Assembly (NCBI GenBank): GCA_020536535.1
Contig: JAHLWZ010001023.1
Location: 1 to 28,300 of the forward strand
Direction of reading: 5' to 3'
Length of the DNA: 28,300 nt
DNA from: Pelomyxa schiedti
Lineage: Eukaryota > Evosea > Pelobiontida > Pelomyxidae
Part shown: positions 10,101 through 19,341 of the stretch, piece after piece
Layout: each line of letters starts with the position of its first letter
Position numbering within the stretch: the stretch's first letter is position 1
Position numbers and translations under genes: made by a program
Notes under the pieces: generated by a model
Databases searched by the model: none
Seen by the model: only the letters and a program-made list of their open reading frames with translations
What the model was told of the DNA's origin: nothing

Positions 10101-10426
10101 CCGCACACCCACCGCACGCACCCCAGCCCACCCAGCGCACCGCTCCCAGGCGCCCCGCCGCATGCCCCGCCCCCGCCCCCGCCGCTGCTGCACGCGCCCC
10201 CCGTGGTGGTGGTGGTGGACCACACGACGTGGGGTAGGGCCCCCGGGGCGGGCGCGTCCGCCGAGGGAGGGGCTGTGGATACCGAAGTCTGCCCGGGAAC
10301 CAACGCAGAAGCTGACCCCTGCATGAATGCACGCGTAGAAAAGTTGGTGGTCCTTCCACGAACTTGTGTTTCGATCACCAGGACATGAAAGCGCCTGAGG
10401 TTTGTTTTTCCCTTCTTGATGGTCAT
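7194..10426 (-). CDS. TRIM-like RING / B-box / B-box / coiled-coil / NHL-repeat protein, 12 exons
   Basis: Hand-assembled minus-strand gene of 767 residues. Exons, 5' to 3': 10426-9871, 9599-9552, 9483-9422, 9379-9257, 9212-9026, 8980-8776, 8727-8622, 8495-8315, 8269-8102, 8056-7931, 7887-7503, 7350-7194. All introns are GT-AG and every phase matches. A RING finger starts at residue 108 (CGVC, C123, H125, C128, C131); its last Cys pair seems to come from exon 2 (CPYKC), spaced x3 rather than the usual x2, after a Gly-rich loop. B-box 1 is exon 4 (CPSCKSMKFCEKC...HRTHPH) and B-box 2 is exon 5 (CPTHC...CDNCKVMMCVDC...HTGH). A charged helical region (about 326-429) follows. Six NHL-like blades come last, e.g. 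GVAIGPKGNIVVADRDNHC and GVAVTDKNEIIVAEEGNHR. By family knowledge this is probably a cytoplasmic E3 ubiquitin ligase and/or RNA-binding protein. The least certain joins are exon 1-2 and 11-12. Confidence 0.88.
9741..9820. repeat. Microsatellite, ten perfect CAAAAAAA units
   Basis: Ten exact 8-bp units (C followed by seven A) continue into imperfect CAAAAACCTAAAAACC and CGAAAAA variants up to about 9855. It lies in intron 1 of the RING/NHL gene, where the transcript reads a T-rich tract. It accounts for much of that intron's 271-nt length, against 42-48 nt for most introns of the gene. It is a likely site of length polymorphism or assembly error. Confidence 0.95.
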
Positions 10427-10581
10427 TGTTAGGTGTCGGTGTTCTGTGACAGTGTTGCCTCCGACATATTCATCTAACTCTCATCTAATCTAGCTTTCAC
10501 ATTTCGATCTCTCTGAGATCCAAGAGTTTTCCTGGAAGATGGATATGAAATATAAAATAATAGTGTGGGGACCCGCTATTG
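10427..10581. promoter_or_regulatory. Bidirectional promoter interval, RING/NHL gene and B2
   Basis: Only 155 bp separate the divergent ATGs of the RING/NHL gene (10426, minus) and family B gene B2 (10582, plus), so their promoters must share or abut this sequence. Just inside the RING/NHL first exon, 10359-10389 resembles the leader of the other B gene near 28050-28080 (shared CGAACTTGT and TTTCGATCAC). B2 control sequence may therefore extend into the neighbour's coding exon. Confidence 0.45.
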
Positions 10582-11871
10582 ATGGGTAGCTCCAACGCAC
10601 ACCCCACGTCGACTGCACAAAACACACAGAGCTCCCCTGGTATTGTTGTTGCCTCCCTGTCGGCGCGGTCGCAGTGCCTGGCGCTCCTTTGCGATTGCTG
10701 CCTGCCCCGCGATCTCCCCAAAAAGGGCCAACAACGGCCTAGTCGTCGCGGTCGACACTCGCGAGCCGCGACCCTCACGCCATCTGTTGTCGAGTACCTG
10801 GCCCACGGGTGGGTCATGAAAACACAGACCACGGTGACTTGCAATCTGAACGTGACACTTGTGCAACAAGGCACTAATATCCATTACGGGCAGGAGACGA
10901 GCGTGGTCGTGAGGCTGTCATTCACGCTGGGAGTGGTGGGCGAGCCAGCAGTCGTTGTTGGGAAGAAAATTGTGGGATGGACGGCACCAGGTGTGGCTGT
11001 GGCTCTGGATTCTGAAAGACGTACCATTCATTGTGACACTGTTGAGAATTTGGTCCATGGCACACAGGCAAGTGGTGCAGATTTCAGGCAGATTGGAAGG
11101 AGTCCTTTTAGGTGCAATGAGAGGTGGGTTGTTGTTCTCAGTTACCAGGACGGTGGCTGCCTATTCTTGTGGAAGGTGGATGAGACCACTGGAATTCTCT
11201 TGAATGTTGACTCTCCAGTACGTGTTCCAGCCAATGGGCAACTCTTTGATGGATGCTGGAGGTTGTTACCAGGAAGCAACAAGTTGCTTGTGCTGGGACA
11301 CTCTCAGATGAGACTCTGTGTTCTCGACCTGTTGGCCACGTACACATTGCACAAGCCTGTATGGAGACGGAGTCAAATGCTCACAATTGATAAACCAAGT
11401 CCTACATGCGCTCCAACTTGCTTCTTCATCCAGAAAAAGAGGCGGGACAAGGGAACAACAAAATCAAAAAGAGAGATTGAAGTACAAGTACCTGTTCTCG
11501 TTGTAACTGGCCAACCATCCTTCACACCATGCCACATTTTCCACAGCTCCAACAGCAAGACCAAGACTGTGGCTCCGGTTACACCCTGGGCAACCAGCCT
11601 CACCCAGGTCGATGACTCCCACTACGCCTTCGCGACCAATAGATGTGAAGACGGCGTGACCATCAGGGACATACATCACCCCTACCGTGACAACCCTACA
11701 CAATACACCTTCCATCCGGGAGTCAAAATCGGATTCGATTGTGACAGCGGAGTTATGCTTGTTCACCACAACGGCCTTTCCACCGAGGTGAACCTCATTC
11801 ACCCACTTTGGCACTTCGACATTGCCACAATCACTTCCCCAAACCCTTCTTACCTCATTTTAACAACATAA
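10582..11871 (+). CDS. Family B protein, copy B2 (function unknown)
   Basis: 429-residue intronless member of family B. The start is ATG at 10582 (MGSSNAHPTS, nearly identical to MGSFNAHPTT of the 28085 copy); a TTG lies just before it. Blocks in order: SARSQCLALLCDC (residues 28-39), a basic linker, LTPSVVEYLAHGWVM (65-79), LGVVGEPAVVVG then IVGW, RWVVVLSYQDGGCLFLWKVDE, PGSNKLLVLGHSQ then LCVLDL, PVLVVTGQPSFTPCHI, and a hydrophobic end NPSYLIL. It lacks the long Gly/Lys insert of B1. Alternating hydrophobic strands with W-x-V/D motifs hint at a beta-propeller-like body, but I cannot show this. Single exon, next to intron-rich neighbours. Confidence 0.82.
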   Translation: MGSSNAHPTSTAQNTQSSPGIVVASLSARSQCLALLCDCCLPRDLPKKGQQRPSRRGRHSRAATLTPSVVEYLAHGWVMKTQTTVTCNLNVTLVQQGTNIHYGQETSVVVRLSFTLGVVGEPAVVVGKKIVGWTAPGVAVALDSERRTIHCDTVENLVHGTQASGADFRQIGRSPFRCNERWVVVLSYQDGGCLFLWKVDETTGILLNVDSPVRVPANGQLFDGCWRLLPGSNKLLVLGHSQMRLCVLDLLATYTLHKPVWRRSQMLTIDKPSPTCAPTCFFIQKKRRDKGTTKSKREIEVQVPVLVVTGQPSFTPCHIFHSSNSKTKTVAPVTPWATSLTQVDDSHYAFATNRCEDGVTIRDIHHPYRDNPTQYTFHPGVKIGFDCDSGVMLVHHNGLSTEVNLIHPLWHFDIATITSPNPSYLILTT

Positions 11872-11962
11872 AGCATTATTCTCATCACTCCGCAAGTCCG
11901 TTCGAAATGCGCAATTGCCACTAGATACCAGATACACATTGATCGAATCGGAGACGAAGACG

Positions 11963-13572
11963 ATGATGCGAGGGGGACGAGGAGCAGGGGCACGAGGGGG
12001 GCGCGGCGGCGGTGGCAGGGGCGGGGGCAGGGGCGGGGGCGCGGCGAGGCACGAGTGGCGGCCGAGGCTGAGCCTGGCCGCGAGGCACCGGGCGGAGGAC
12101 CAGCAGCGCCTGCGCGAGGACGAGGAGCGGCGGCTGGCCGCCATGCGGGCCGAGGTGTCCCAGGTCCCCTTCGGCGACCTCCTGGCCGCCTCGCGCAGCG
12201 GCAAGTTCGACTCGCGGGGGCGGGCCGCGGCCGCCGCTGCGGCGAGGGCCACGGGCGGGGGCGCGGGCGTGGGTGCGGGGGCGGGAGGGGGCCCCGCGGA
12301 GGCGGGGGCGGTGAGCGCGCTGCACCTGCGGCTCGAGAAAATGAGGAAGGCGGCCAAGGCGGAGGGGGTGAGGCTGGCCAAGGAGAGGAGGAACAAGGCC
12401 CTGGGGCTGGACAGGCTGTACTCCCCGGCTGCCGGTATATTAATTCGAAATATGCCAACTACTGTGGGTTTAAATAATTTAGAAGAACAGTATTGCGGTG
12501 GCATATTTTGATCAATTATTATGATTCTTTATTATTAAAAAGGTGTTGTTAAAATGCAATTTAGAAATTACGGAGTTCTTTAATTCATCACACCCAAATG
12601 ATTGATTTTTAATATTGTATAGACACTGCATCGACGAGAAAATTGGGTCGGGACACTGACGCACCACTGGAGGTGCCGGCTAACAAACCTATCACTCGAT
12701 TTCGTCATGTGGTGACTTTACCTACCAAGAAATTTGCGAGGGACCCCCGGTTTGATTCTCTGAGCGGGAATTTCGACCCGTACCTGTTTAAATCCGGCTA
12801 CGGTTTCCTGTCAGAGATGCAACAACAAGAAATTCAGGAAATGAAGGAAACTTTGGCAGAGGCCCGGCATATTGAGCGTGACCTTTCTCGCAAGCGTTCT
12901 GCCCTTGATGGCAACCGCAATAGAGACCCAAGAGATACTGCAAATCCGGAAGAGCCAGAAAATGAGCAGAGTGAAAGGGAGAATGAGGAGAACGACAAAA
13001 ATGAAAAACAGGATGAGGATGAAGAAGAGGAGGAAGAGGAAGAAGAAGAGGAAGAAGTGTTTGTGGTACCAAAGAACACAGGAGTGGATGAGGAAGATGA
13101 AGAAGATGAGCAGTTACAAAAGGTTGTTGAAGCGGAAGCGGCTAAAGTACGAAATTCCCGGCAACTAGAAACAAAGAAGGAGAAACCCAAAAACGCCAGT
13201 AGCCTGCAGACAGAAAGCCAAGAGCTGAGGCAGAAAATACACACTCTCCAGCGGAATATGCACCTAATACAAGAACAGCAGGACAAGCTCAAATCGCACA
13301 TTGAGCCTACAGGACTTTCAGAGTGGCGTGAAACAATGAAGGACCGCGTGCTGAAAGGCAAGAGTGTATGGTACCCAAAGCGGAGTGATGCAAAGAAGGC
13401 CCAGTTGGTGCACCAGTTTGAAACAATGACGAGCGGCAAGGATGCAACACCACAGAGCATAAAGAGAGTAGAGAAGCTAGTGGAGAAGAAAATGGAAAAG
13501 CGGGACAAGAAGCAGAAATCGCGGCTACCAAGAGGAATACAAGGAACTCTCCCAAAGAGAAGAAGAGTATAA
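11963..13572 (+). CDS. RRP36: Ribosomal RNA-processing protein 36 homologue, 2 exons
   Basis: RRP36 is a nucleolar factor of the early 90S/SSU processome needed for pre-18S rRNA cleavage. Exons 11963-12434 and 12623-13572 join in phase across a 188-nt AT-rich GT-AG intron, giving 473 residues. The start is ATG-ATG at 11963/11966. Evidence: N-terminal VPFGDLLAASR (68-78), like the family's SF-x-x-LL motif. The core has PLEVPANKP, a V-V-x-x-x-x-K-K pattern and the diagnostic RDPRFDSLSGNFDP (197-210), followed by YGFLSEM. The C-terminal basic coiled coil ends GTLPKRRRV. It is much longer than typical RRP36 (about 260-300 residues) because of an RGG/Gly-rich N-terminus, an Ala/Gly tract and a Glu/Asp-rich insert (nearly unbroken acidic, 13016-13057), common nucleolar traits. 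The RNA shares its strand with B2, 91 bp upstream. Confidence 0.93.
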
Positions 13573-13858
13573 TACAAGTCGAAAGAACCTAAAACAGGCA
13601 AAAATATCAAGCCCGTAGTTATTTCTGGTGCACCAAAAGGTTGCCATAAATCACCATAAAATTGTCCAACGGCTCCCCTTGTTTCTAAATTGCACGATAG
13701 TCCAATCTTGTCTTTGAGCAACAAAGAGAACTCCTGTACCTTCTTTTTTTCCACTGTGAAGAAGAAATACGGGGTAAGTCGACAAGGACGATAGTTTATG
13801 TGGATTATCCTCTCTGTTCTCTGTCGATTTCCAAGAAAGGTTTTTTTCGGCGACAGTG
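13573..13858. other. RRP36 / RhoGEF intergenic region
   Basis: 286 bp between the RRP36 stop and the RhoGEF ATG, same strand. A possible 5'-UTR intron runs from GGTAAGTCG (about 13773) to TTTCCAAG (about 13836), with good donor and acceptor just before the start codon. Nothing else recognisable. Confidence 0.35.
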
Positions 13859-16800
13859 ATGAAAGGGTCGCACCGATCCATGGTGCGGGCGGCCACGATG
13901 CGCCACTCCCGCAAGTCCTCCATCGACGACCCCCCCGCGTCCTCCGTCGCCGTCTCCCTCCCCACCCCCGCTACCACCACACCAACCACCAACACCACAA
14001 CCACCACGCGGGCCACCACCCCTGAGCTCTCCTCCTCCTCTTCCTCTTCCTCCTCGCTGGGCGTCTCCTCGGCCCCTTGGATCTCGTCCTCGCCCTCGGC
14101 CTCTGCCCCCTCCCCATCCCCATCTCTCGCGTCGAATCCGTCCGACTCTGCGGCGGCGGTCGCTGCGGCGGTGGGCGCGGAGCCGTCGGTGCGGGCGCGG
14201 CTGGGGGTGCGGTTCGGGGTGGGGGACAGGGAGAGGCTGGAGCGGGCGGTGGGGAGCCGGCGGGCCAAGCGGAGCCTCGCGCTGCTGCAGCGGCAGCAGG
14301 AGCAGGAGGAGCTGCACCGGCAGGTGCTCCTGCAGCAGCAGCAGCAGGCCCAGCAGAAGCAGAAGCAGCTCATGGTGATGTCCGAGCAGGGTGTCACCCC
14401 CATCGACGGCTTCTCGGCTCATCACTCTGGTTCTACTGTTACTGGTGCTAATATCATTTCTATAAGTAATAGTAGTAGTGGCAGTAGTGGTGGTGGTGGT
14501 AGCAGCAGCACTGGGAATTCTGCTTCTGCTATTGCGAGTACTGCTACAACTAGTACTGGTACTGGTTCGACTGTTACTACACATTCTGATTCTGCTGGTG
14601 TCAGTGGAACTGGGGCAGTGGCTGAGGTTGAGAAGAAACCTCCGCCTACTAAGAGACCTCCTCCTACACCGAATAGAGCAAGTGGAATCTTTGGGGAAGG
14701 AGTAGTCTCTCATGCTATTGCTAGTTCTGGTGATGGAAGTGACCCGCAACTGGAGAATGTGATGGGAGGGGAAATGACCAGGTTGGAGGAGTTTGTTTCT
14801 GGTCCGCTTTCAGAATGTGTGTCCAAACTTGCATCTACTCTCCTGGTAGCTTCCAATCAGGTTTTTCTCGTTATATAATTGTAACCTTTCTTATCAGGAT
14901 TTTGACGATGACAAAGAAGCTCAATTTAAAGCTTGCAAGGAGGATATTGAAAATACAGCTAAACGGATATTTGCTGATTTTTTCATCCCTGAATTGAAGC
15001 AACTGAAAGACAAGGCTGCCGCGGAGGCAAGAGCAAAGAGAAGAAATGCGATTGTTGCTGAGCTGGCAGCAACAGGTGTGCTCTCAACTTTTTAGAAAGA
15101 AAGTCTGAAGACTTCACAGAGGCGGACTATTTGAATGACTTGCATATAATGTCAAACATCTGGATACCCCAGTTGACGGCTACAAATTGTGCCACGCAAC
15201 AGGAGCTTAACCTTCTGTTTGGGACAATACCGCAGTTTATAATGCTTTCCACTGAGCTGGCTGATGAGTTTAAAAAGGCAAAAACAGCACCTATAAAAGA
15301 CCAAAAAATCGGGGGCAGTTTTAAGAACTTGGTTGGTATACTATAAAGCTCCTCTTTTCTCCCTGAACAAAAGTCACTTGACACCTCACAGTTTTAATCA
15401 CAGATCCCCTTTATCCGAATATACACTGAGTTTGCTTTGGCAAGAGATCAAGCCAGCGAACTTCTTGCAACTCTCCGTCAGAATAGGAAATTCACCTCCA
15501 CTGTTGAAGTAAATAGAATCGGAGTGTTTTTGTTCTCATTATTTGGTAGAAACTGAGACACCTACCTGAAGTGAGAAATCTCGATCTGCCTGATTACCTT
15601 ATCAAGCCTGCCCAAAGAATTGTCAAGTATCCACTTCTACTAAGTGATCTCATTAAGCATACTGATCCCAGTGCGTCCTGATTTTCTTGTCTGTTTATCA
15701 TTAATTTCTGTGAAGCCCACATTGATTACAAGGACCTTGTTGAGGCGGAAAGTACTATGAGGAAAGTTCTGAATGAGATCAATTCTTCAACTAGAAATAG
15801 GCAGACACTGCTGGTTCTCAGTAAATTAATACCAAACCTCACTTGGAAGCAAGAGGTACACGGGCATTCCAAAGGAAAAACACTTACTTTGCTACTTTCA
15901 GCCAATTGACCTTCTGGGCATGAAGACACATCTGTTGCTGGGAGAAAATATTAAAATTATCTTCTCCAGAACTGAAGACGAGGAACAGCAGAAGGTATTA
16001 CCCTCAAAAACTCATTTTCTTACATATTTTTTTTAAGGGAAATTATATTTACATCTTTGACACTCTGATTCTTGGTTGCCACCATCGGTCTGGAAAGTGG
16101 ACAGAACTCACCTGGTTTCATATCACCGACTGCATCCTGAAAGAAAATGTTCCAAATTCCAAATCAGGTGTGTAAAAGTATTCACTCTTTTTTCCCACTC
16201 CAGACCAGAACTGGCACTTTGTGTTGCTCACAGATCTCGCCCTGAAGAAATTATTGTGTTTCCCACAGATCCACAACAAAGACAACTTATAATCTCTCTG
16301 ATTTCTGATGCTATCCGTGATGCTCCCATTGAATCTAAGGTAACCCTTTACAAAGTTTTCTCCACACTGATCTCTTCCAGCCCATATTGATCAAGTACAC
16401 TGATGAAGAAAAAAAAACCAATCTCCCGTCATATACACCCACTTCCACCTCTCAACCATCAAGGCACACCTCCCTTCCCGTTGCCCTCATTCTGCCCTCA
16501 AAAAGTATTTCCCTGAATAAGAGTGACCCAGACCCCCATGAAAGAGAAAATTCCACTGAACCTCCAACAGTACAACCCCCAAATGGAGATGCACTCAATG
16601 CACTCAAAAAAGGGGATGCCTCTCCAGCAGGGTTCATACCACAAGTAACACTACTCAGCCCACAGCCACCTGCCCTTCCCCCGCCAAACTCAAATCAAAC
16701 GTCCCGGCCGATGCAGGGTCTCCCTCCCCATACACCCCCGCCGCCTCCGTCCCCTCCATCCCAAGCTGCACACCCGGCTCTCCACGATCCCCCGCCTCTA

Positions 16801-17529
16801 GACTCCGAGAATACCCTCCACCAGCCGAAAACACCCCCACCACACCCGGCTTCAGAAATTCCACCGCCGCCTTGCACCGACACACCAGAAAACCTTCCCA
16901 CAGAACCCGCCGAACCTCCCGCACAATCAGAGAACCCGGTGCCGCCGCCACCGTCATCACCCAAATCCCTGCCCCGGCCATCCCCCCATCTCACTCCACA
17001 TTCATATCCACCGGCCGAAGGCAGCACACACCCGGTAGCACCACCAAGACCCCTACCAAGGCAAGCATCATCCTCAGGCCTTCCACCGCGGCGGCCGGTA
17101 CCACAGGCACCAGCATCCTCCTCTGTAACAACAACAACAGCTACCACTAGCTCTAGTAGTGGTACCACTGAACAAACACCGCAAACAGGCACCCGTACTA
17201 GTATTCCACCAACACCAACACAGGACACAACCACAGCAGCTTTTGAGAACCCAAAGCCGAAAGCTACCGGAAACATCTCGGCCGCAATTGCAATATTCAA
17301 CAGCAATCCCTCCCTCATGAGCAACATCACACACACAACCCCACCACCCCAACAAAACCAAGGAATTCAGCATGCCAACAAAACAATAGCTGTAGGACCA
17401 AACAAACAACCCCTATCTAACAAACCACAAGAAGCAGCACCCACAGACCCCCTATCTGCTAAACCAACAACACCTGCACCAAAACTACCCCCACGTCCCA
17501 TATCAACATCAAACACCAACAAACTGTGA
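13859..17529 (+). CDS. Dbl-family RhoGEF (DH-PH) with long proline-rich tail, 10 exons
   Basis: Guanine-nucleotide exchange factor for Rho/Rac GTPases. Exons: 13859-14860, 14898-15075, 15111-15331, 15404-15508, 15550-15670, 15716-15855, 15902-15994, 16038-16171, 16204-16339, 16381-17529. They give 1092 residues with all phases matching; introns are 32-72 nt, GT-AG. Residues 1-334 are low complexity (Ser runs, Gln-rich, PPPTKRPPPTP). The DH domain follows: KRRNAIVAELAATDFTEADY, IPFIRIYTEFA, then the signature DYLIKPAQRIVKYPLLLSDL (exon 5), which is the catalytic helix that contacts the GTPase. A PH domain (exons 7-9) includes GNYIYIFDTLILG, TWFHITDCIL and PEEIIVFPTDP. The last exon is about 380 residues of Pro-rich sequence with many PPxP cores, potential SH3/WW or profilin ligands. 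Start is ATG after an in-frame GTG. Intron 3 donor (GTTGGT) and intron 8 (32 nt) are the least certain splices. Confidence 0.92.
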
Positions 17530-17679
17530 AAACATATCAACAACTGCACTATATCCTAACAATCTTCCATTTTCAGTCTTACCAACAACTTGGGAACTCC
17601 GTGAGCAAGTTGTCCTCATCACTATTCAGTTTTTTGATCAAAGATCTTTTCGATCGTTTTTTCAGAGAAACTGCGAAAG

Positions 17680-19286
17680 ATGAACCTGAACAACCAGGTC
17701 CCACACCAGCAGATTATGCTGGGACCACCCCCGCCCCAACAGCAACCACAACATTATAATGGGATGCATCAGCCAACGCCAATCAACTACATTGCCAACA
17801 ACGACAATGACGACGTCGTGCTCTCTCCCACGCACTCCCATGTGGGAGGAGTCGGCGGTTTCGTAGGGGTGGACATGGGAAACCCCAACGCGAACCAAAT
17901 TATGGGGCCGGCCCAGTACCCACAACAGACACATCAACCGGGGTACCAATTACAAGGCGGTGCTACTAGTACCACAACCACAAACCCAAGGCCTCCTCCT
18001 TTGCCCGTCATGATTCCCACACAACAGAACCAGCAGAACCCACAATTCCAATTCCAACCTCCCACCGATTACGCTGTCATTCAATGGCAGCAGCAGCAAC
18101 AGCAGCAGCAACAACAACAAGCACAACAGCAGCAGGCACAGGCACAGGCACAAATGCTAATGCGTCAGTTTCAGCAACAGCAACAGCAGTTCTATATGCA
18201 ACAGCAGCAGCAACAGCAGCCTCTGCAGGGGGTTGTACTATACGGCGCACAAGCGGCGGACCCGCACTCGCAGCACCTGGGCCCCACGGTGCTCCCGCCG
18301 CCGTCCAACCGAGACTGGGCCGGTGGCATCTGGTCGGGCAACTGGTCCAGCGCCCCGTCGTTGCCGTGGAATGCATTCGCGCACGCGTTCCAGCAAACCT
18401 TTGGTGTTGACATCTCCGATTTTGATGCAAAGCGTATGCCATTCAGCCATTCATGCCTTGTTGGCTATTATAGGATATAATGGTTTTTTTTAATTAGATA
18501 TTGGGTGGGTATTGTTTTGATTATTGGATATAGATAACGTCACACTCTAAGCTTTTTTTTTTTTGTTATCCCTAGTGTATCCTCGAGCACCACCTATCAC
18601 TTCCTTTTCTAAAGACGAGTGGTGCCGGCTGAGTGATTACTGGTTTTCGTCTGTAACACATGAATTGTCTCATGTATGCCATCTCCTTACATCATTTCTT
18701 TCTAACGTATAAACGCCAGAATGTGGTGGAACAATGGCGCAGTTGCAAGTTAGTCATATATTTTTTCCCTCAAAATATTTACCAATTCTAGGTATTTCTT
18801 CGGTTTTACATCCAAACAAGTAATAGAAGAGGCACTACTATCTCAAAACCGAAAGGTAACATCCATTCGTTGTTCCGACGGCTGTCCCGGCCTATATTGT
18901 ATATCGGCAGCCTCCGGTGCAGAGGTAATATTCCGCTATTACACAAAACACACTTGTCTACTCTTCCTACAAAAATTTTCTTTTTTTTATTTGGAGATAA
19001 TGCCAAAACACTGTGTTCATAGGGAATTGAGCACACAAGGCTGGCCTACAGGTGGCCAGGACAAAATGGCTTCTGGGTTGGAGTTTCCACACCAGTCTAT
19101 GTGCTTGATGATGAATATGTTAATAACAACCCAGTCCCATTATCTGGTTGGTACTGTGTGGAGAGAACGGTCAAACCTTCGACTTATTACCCAACCATGG
19201 ATGCAATAATTCAGGTGTTAGCAGGCCTTCACTTTGCACTGCTTCTTCAAGGCGGGGGACTTTACATGACCCACCCAGACCTTTAA
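17680..19286 (+). CDS. PolyQ-rich SH2-domain protein with STAT-like linker-SH2 layout, 5 exons
   Basis: Exons 17680-18433, 18576-18673, 18720-18748, 18792-18924 and 19023-19286 assemble in phase to 425 residues. Residues 1-200 are Pro/Asn/Gln-rich with long Gln runs (18088-18222). A region with FGVDISDFDAK and DEWCRLSDYWFSSV follows, then the SH2 domain from about residue 294. That domain has KYFFGFTSKQVIEEALL, the beta-B phosphotyrosine-binding Arg in TSIRCSDG (R320), PGLYCISAA and IEHTRL. C-terminal to these is NGFWVGVSTPVYVLDDEYV. W...WF..V before GF.SK...E..LL is reminiscent of the STAT linker-SH2 junction, and Dictyostelium STATs are also Gln-rich. No coiled-coil or DNA-binding domain is recognisable, so STAT identity is not shown. 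By family it should bind phosphotyrosine peptides. First intron 142 nt, others 43-98 nt. Convergent with the LITAF gene, 55 bp apart. Confidence 0.82.
18088..18222 (+). repeat. CAG/CAA repeat encoding polyglutamine
   Basis: Mixed CAG/CAA/GCA triplets encode Gln runs broken by Ala, a Met-rich spacer and FYM inside the SH2 gene's first exon. Codons are interrupted rather than pure CAG. The tract lies in a predicted disordered N-terminal region. Confidence 0.9.
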
Positions 19287-19341
19287 TCATGCATAAGATA
19301 AAGAAATGAACCTGTTCTTTTTTTCCCTTTTTTGCATTATT

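Noticed and set aside
9918-10388. Plus-strand proline-rich open frame
   Set aside because: Antisense to the RING exon, which has the C-x2-C ... C-x-H-x2-C-x2-C pattern.
12834-13754. Long minus-strand serine-rich open frame
   Set aside because: It is the antisense shadow of the acidic GAA/GAG tract in the RRP36 exon; the plus strand has the conserved RRP36 motifs.
13805-14749. Minus-strand 314-codon open frame with Arg/Gly-rich sequence
   Set aside because: Antisense of the low-complexity GC-rich first exon of the RhoGEF; no domain, and the plus-strand frame continues in phase into DH-PH exons.
16695-17336. Minus-strand Gly/Val-rich open frame
   Set aside because: Shadow of the proline-rich RhoGEF tail (CCN codons read backward as NGG).
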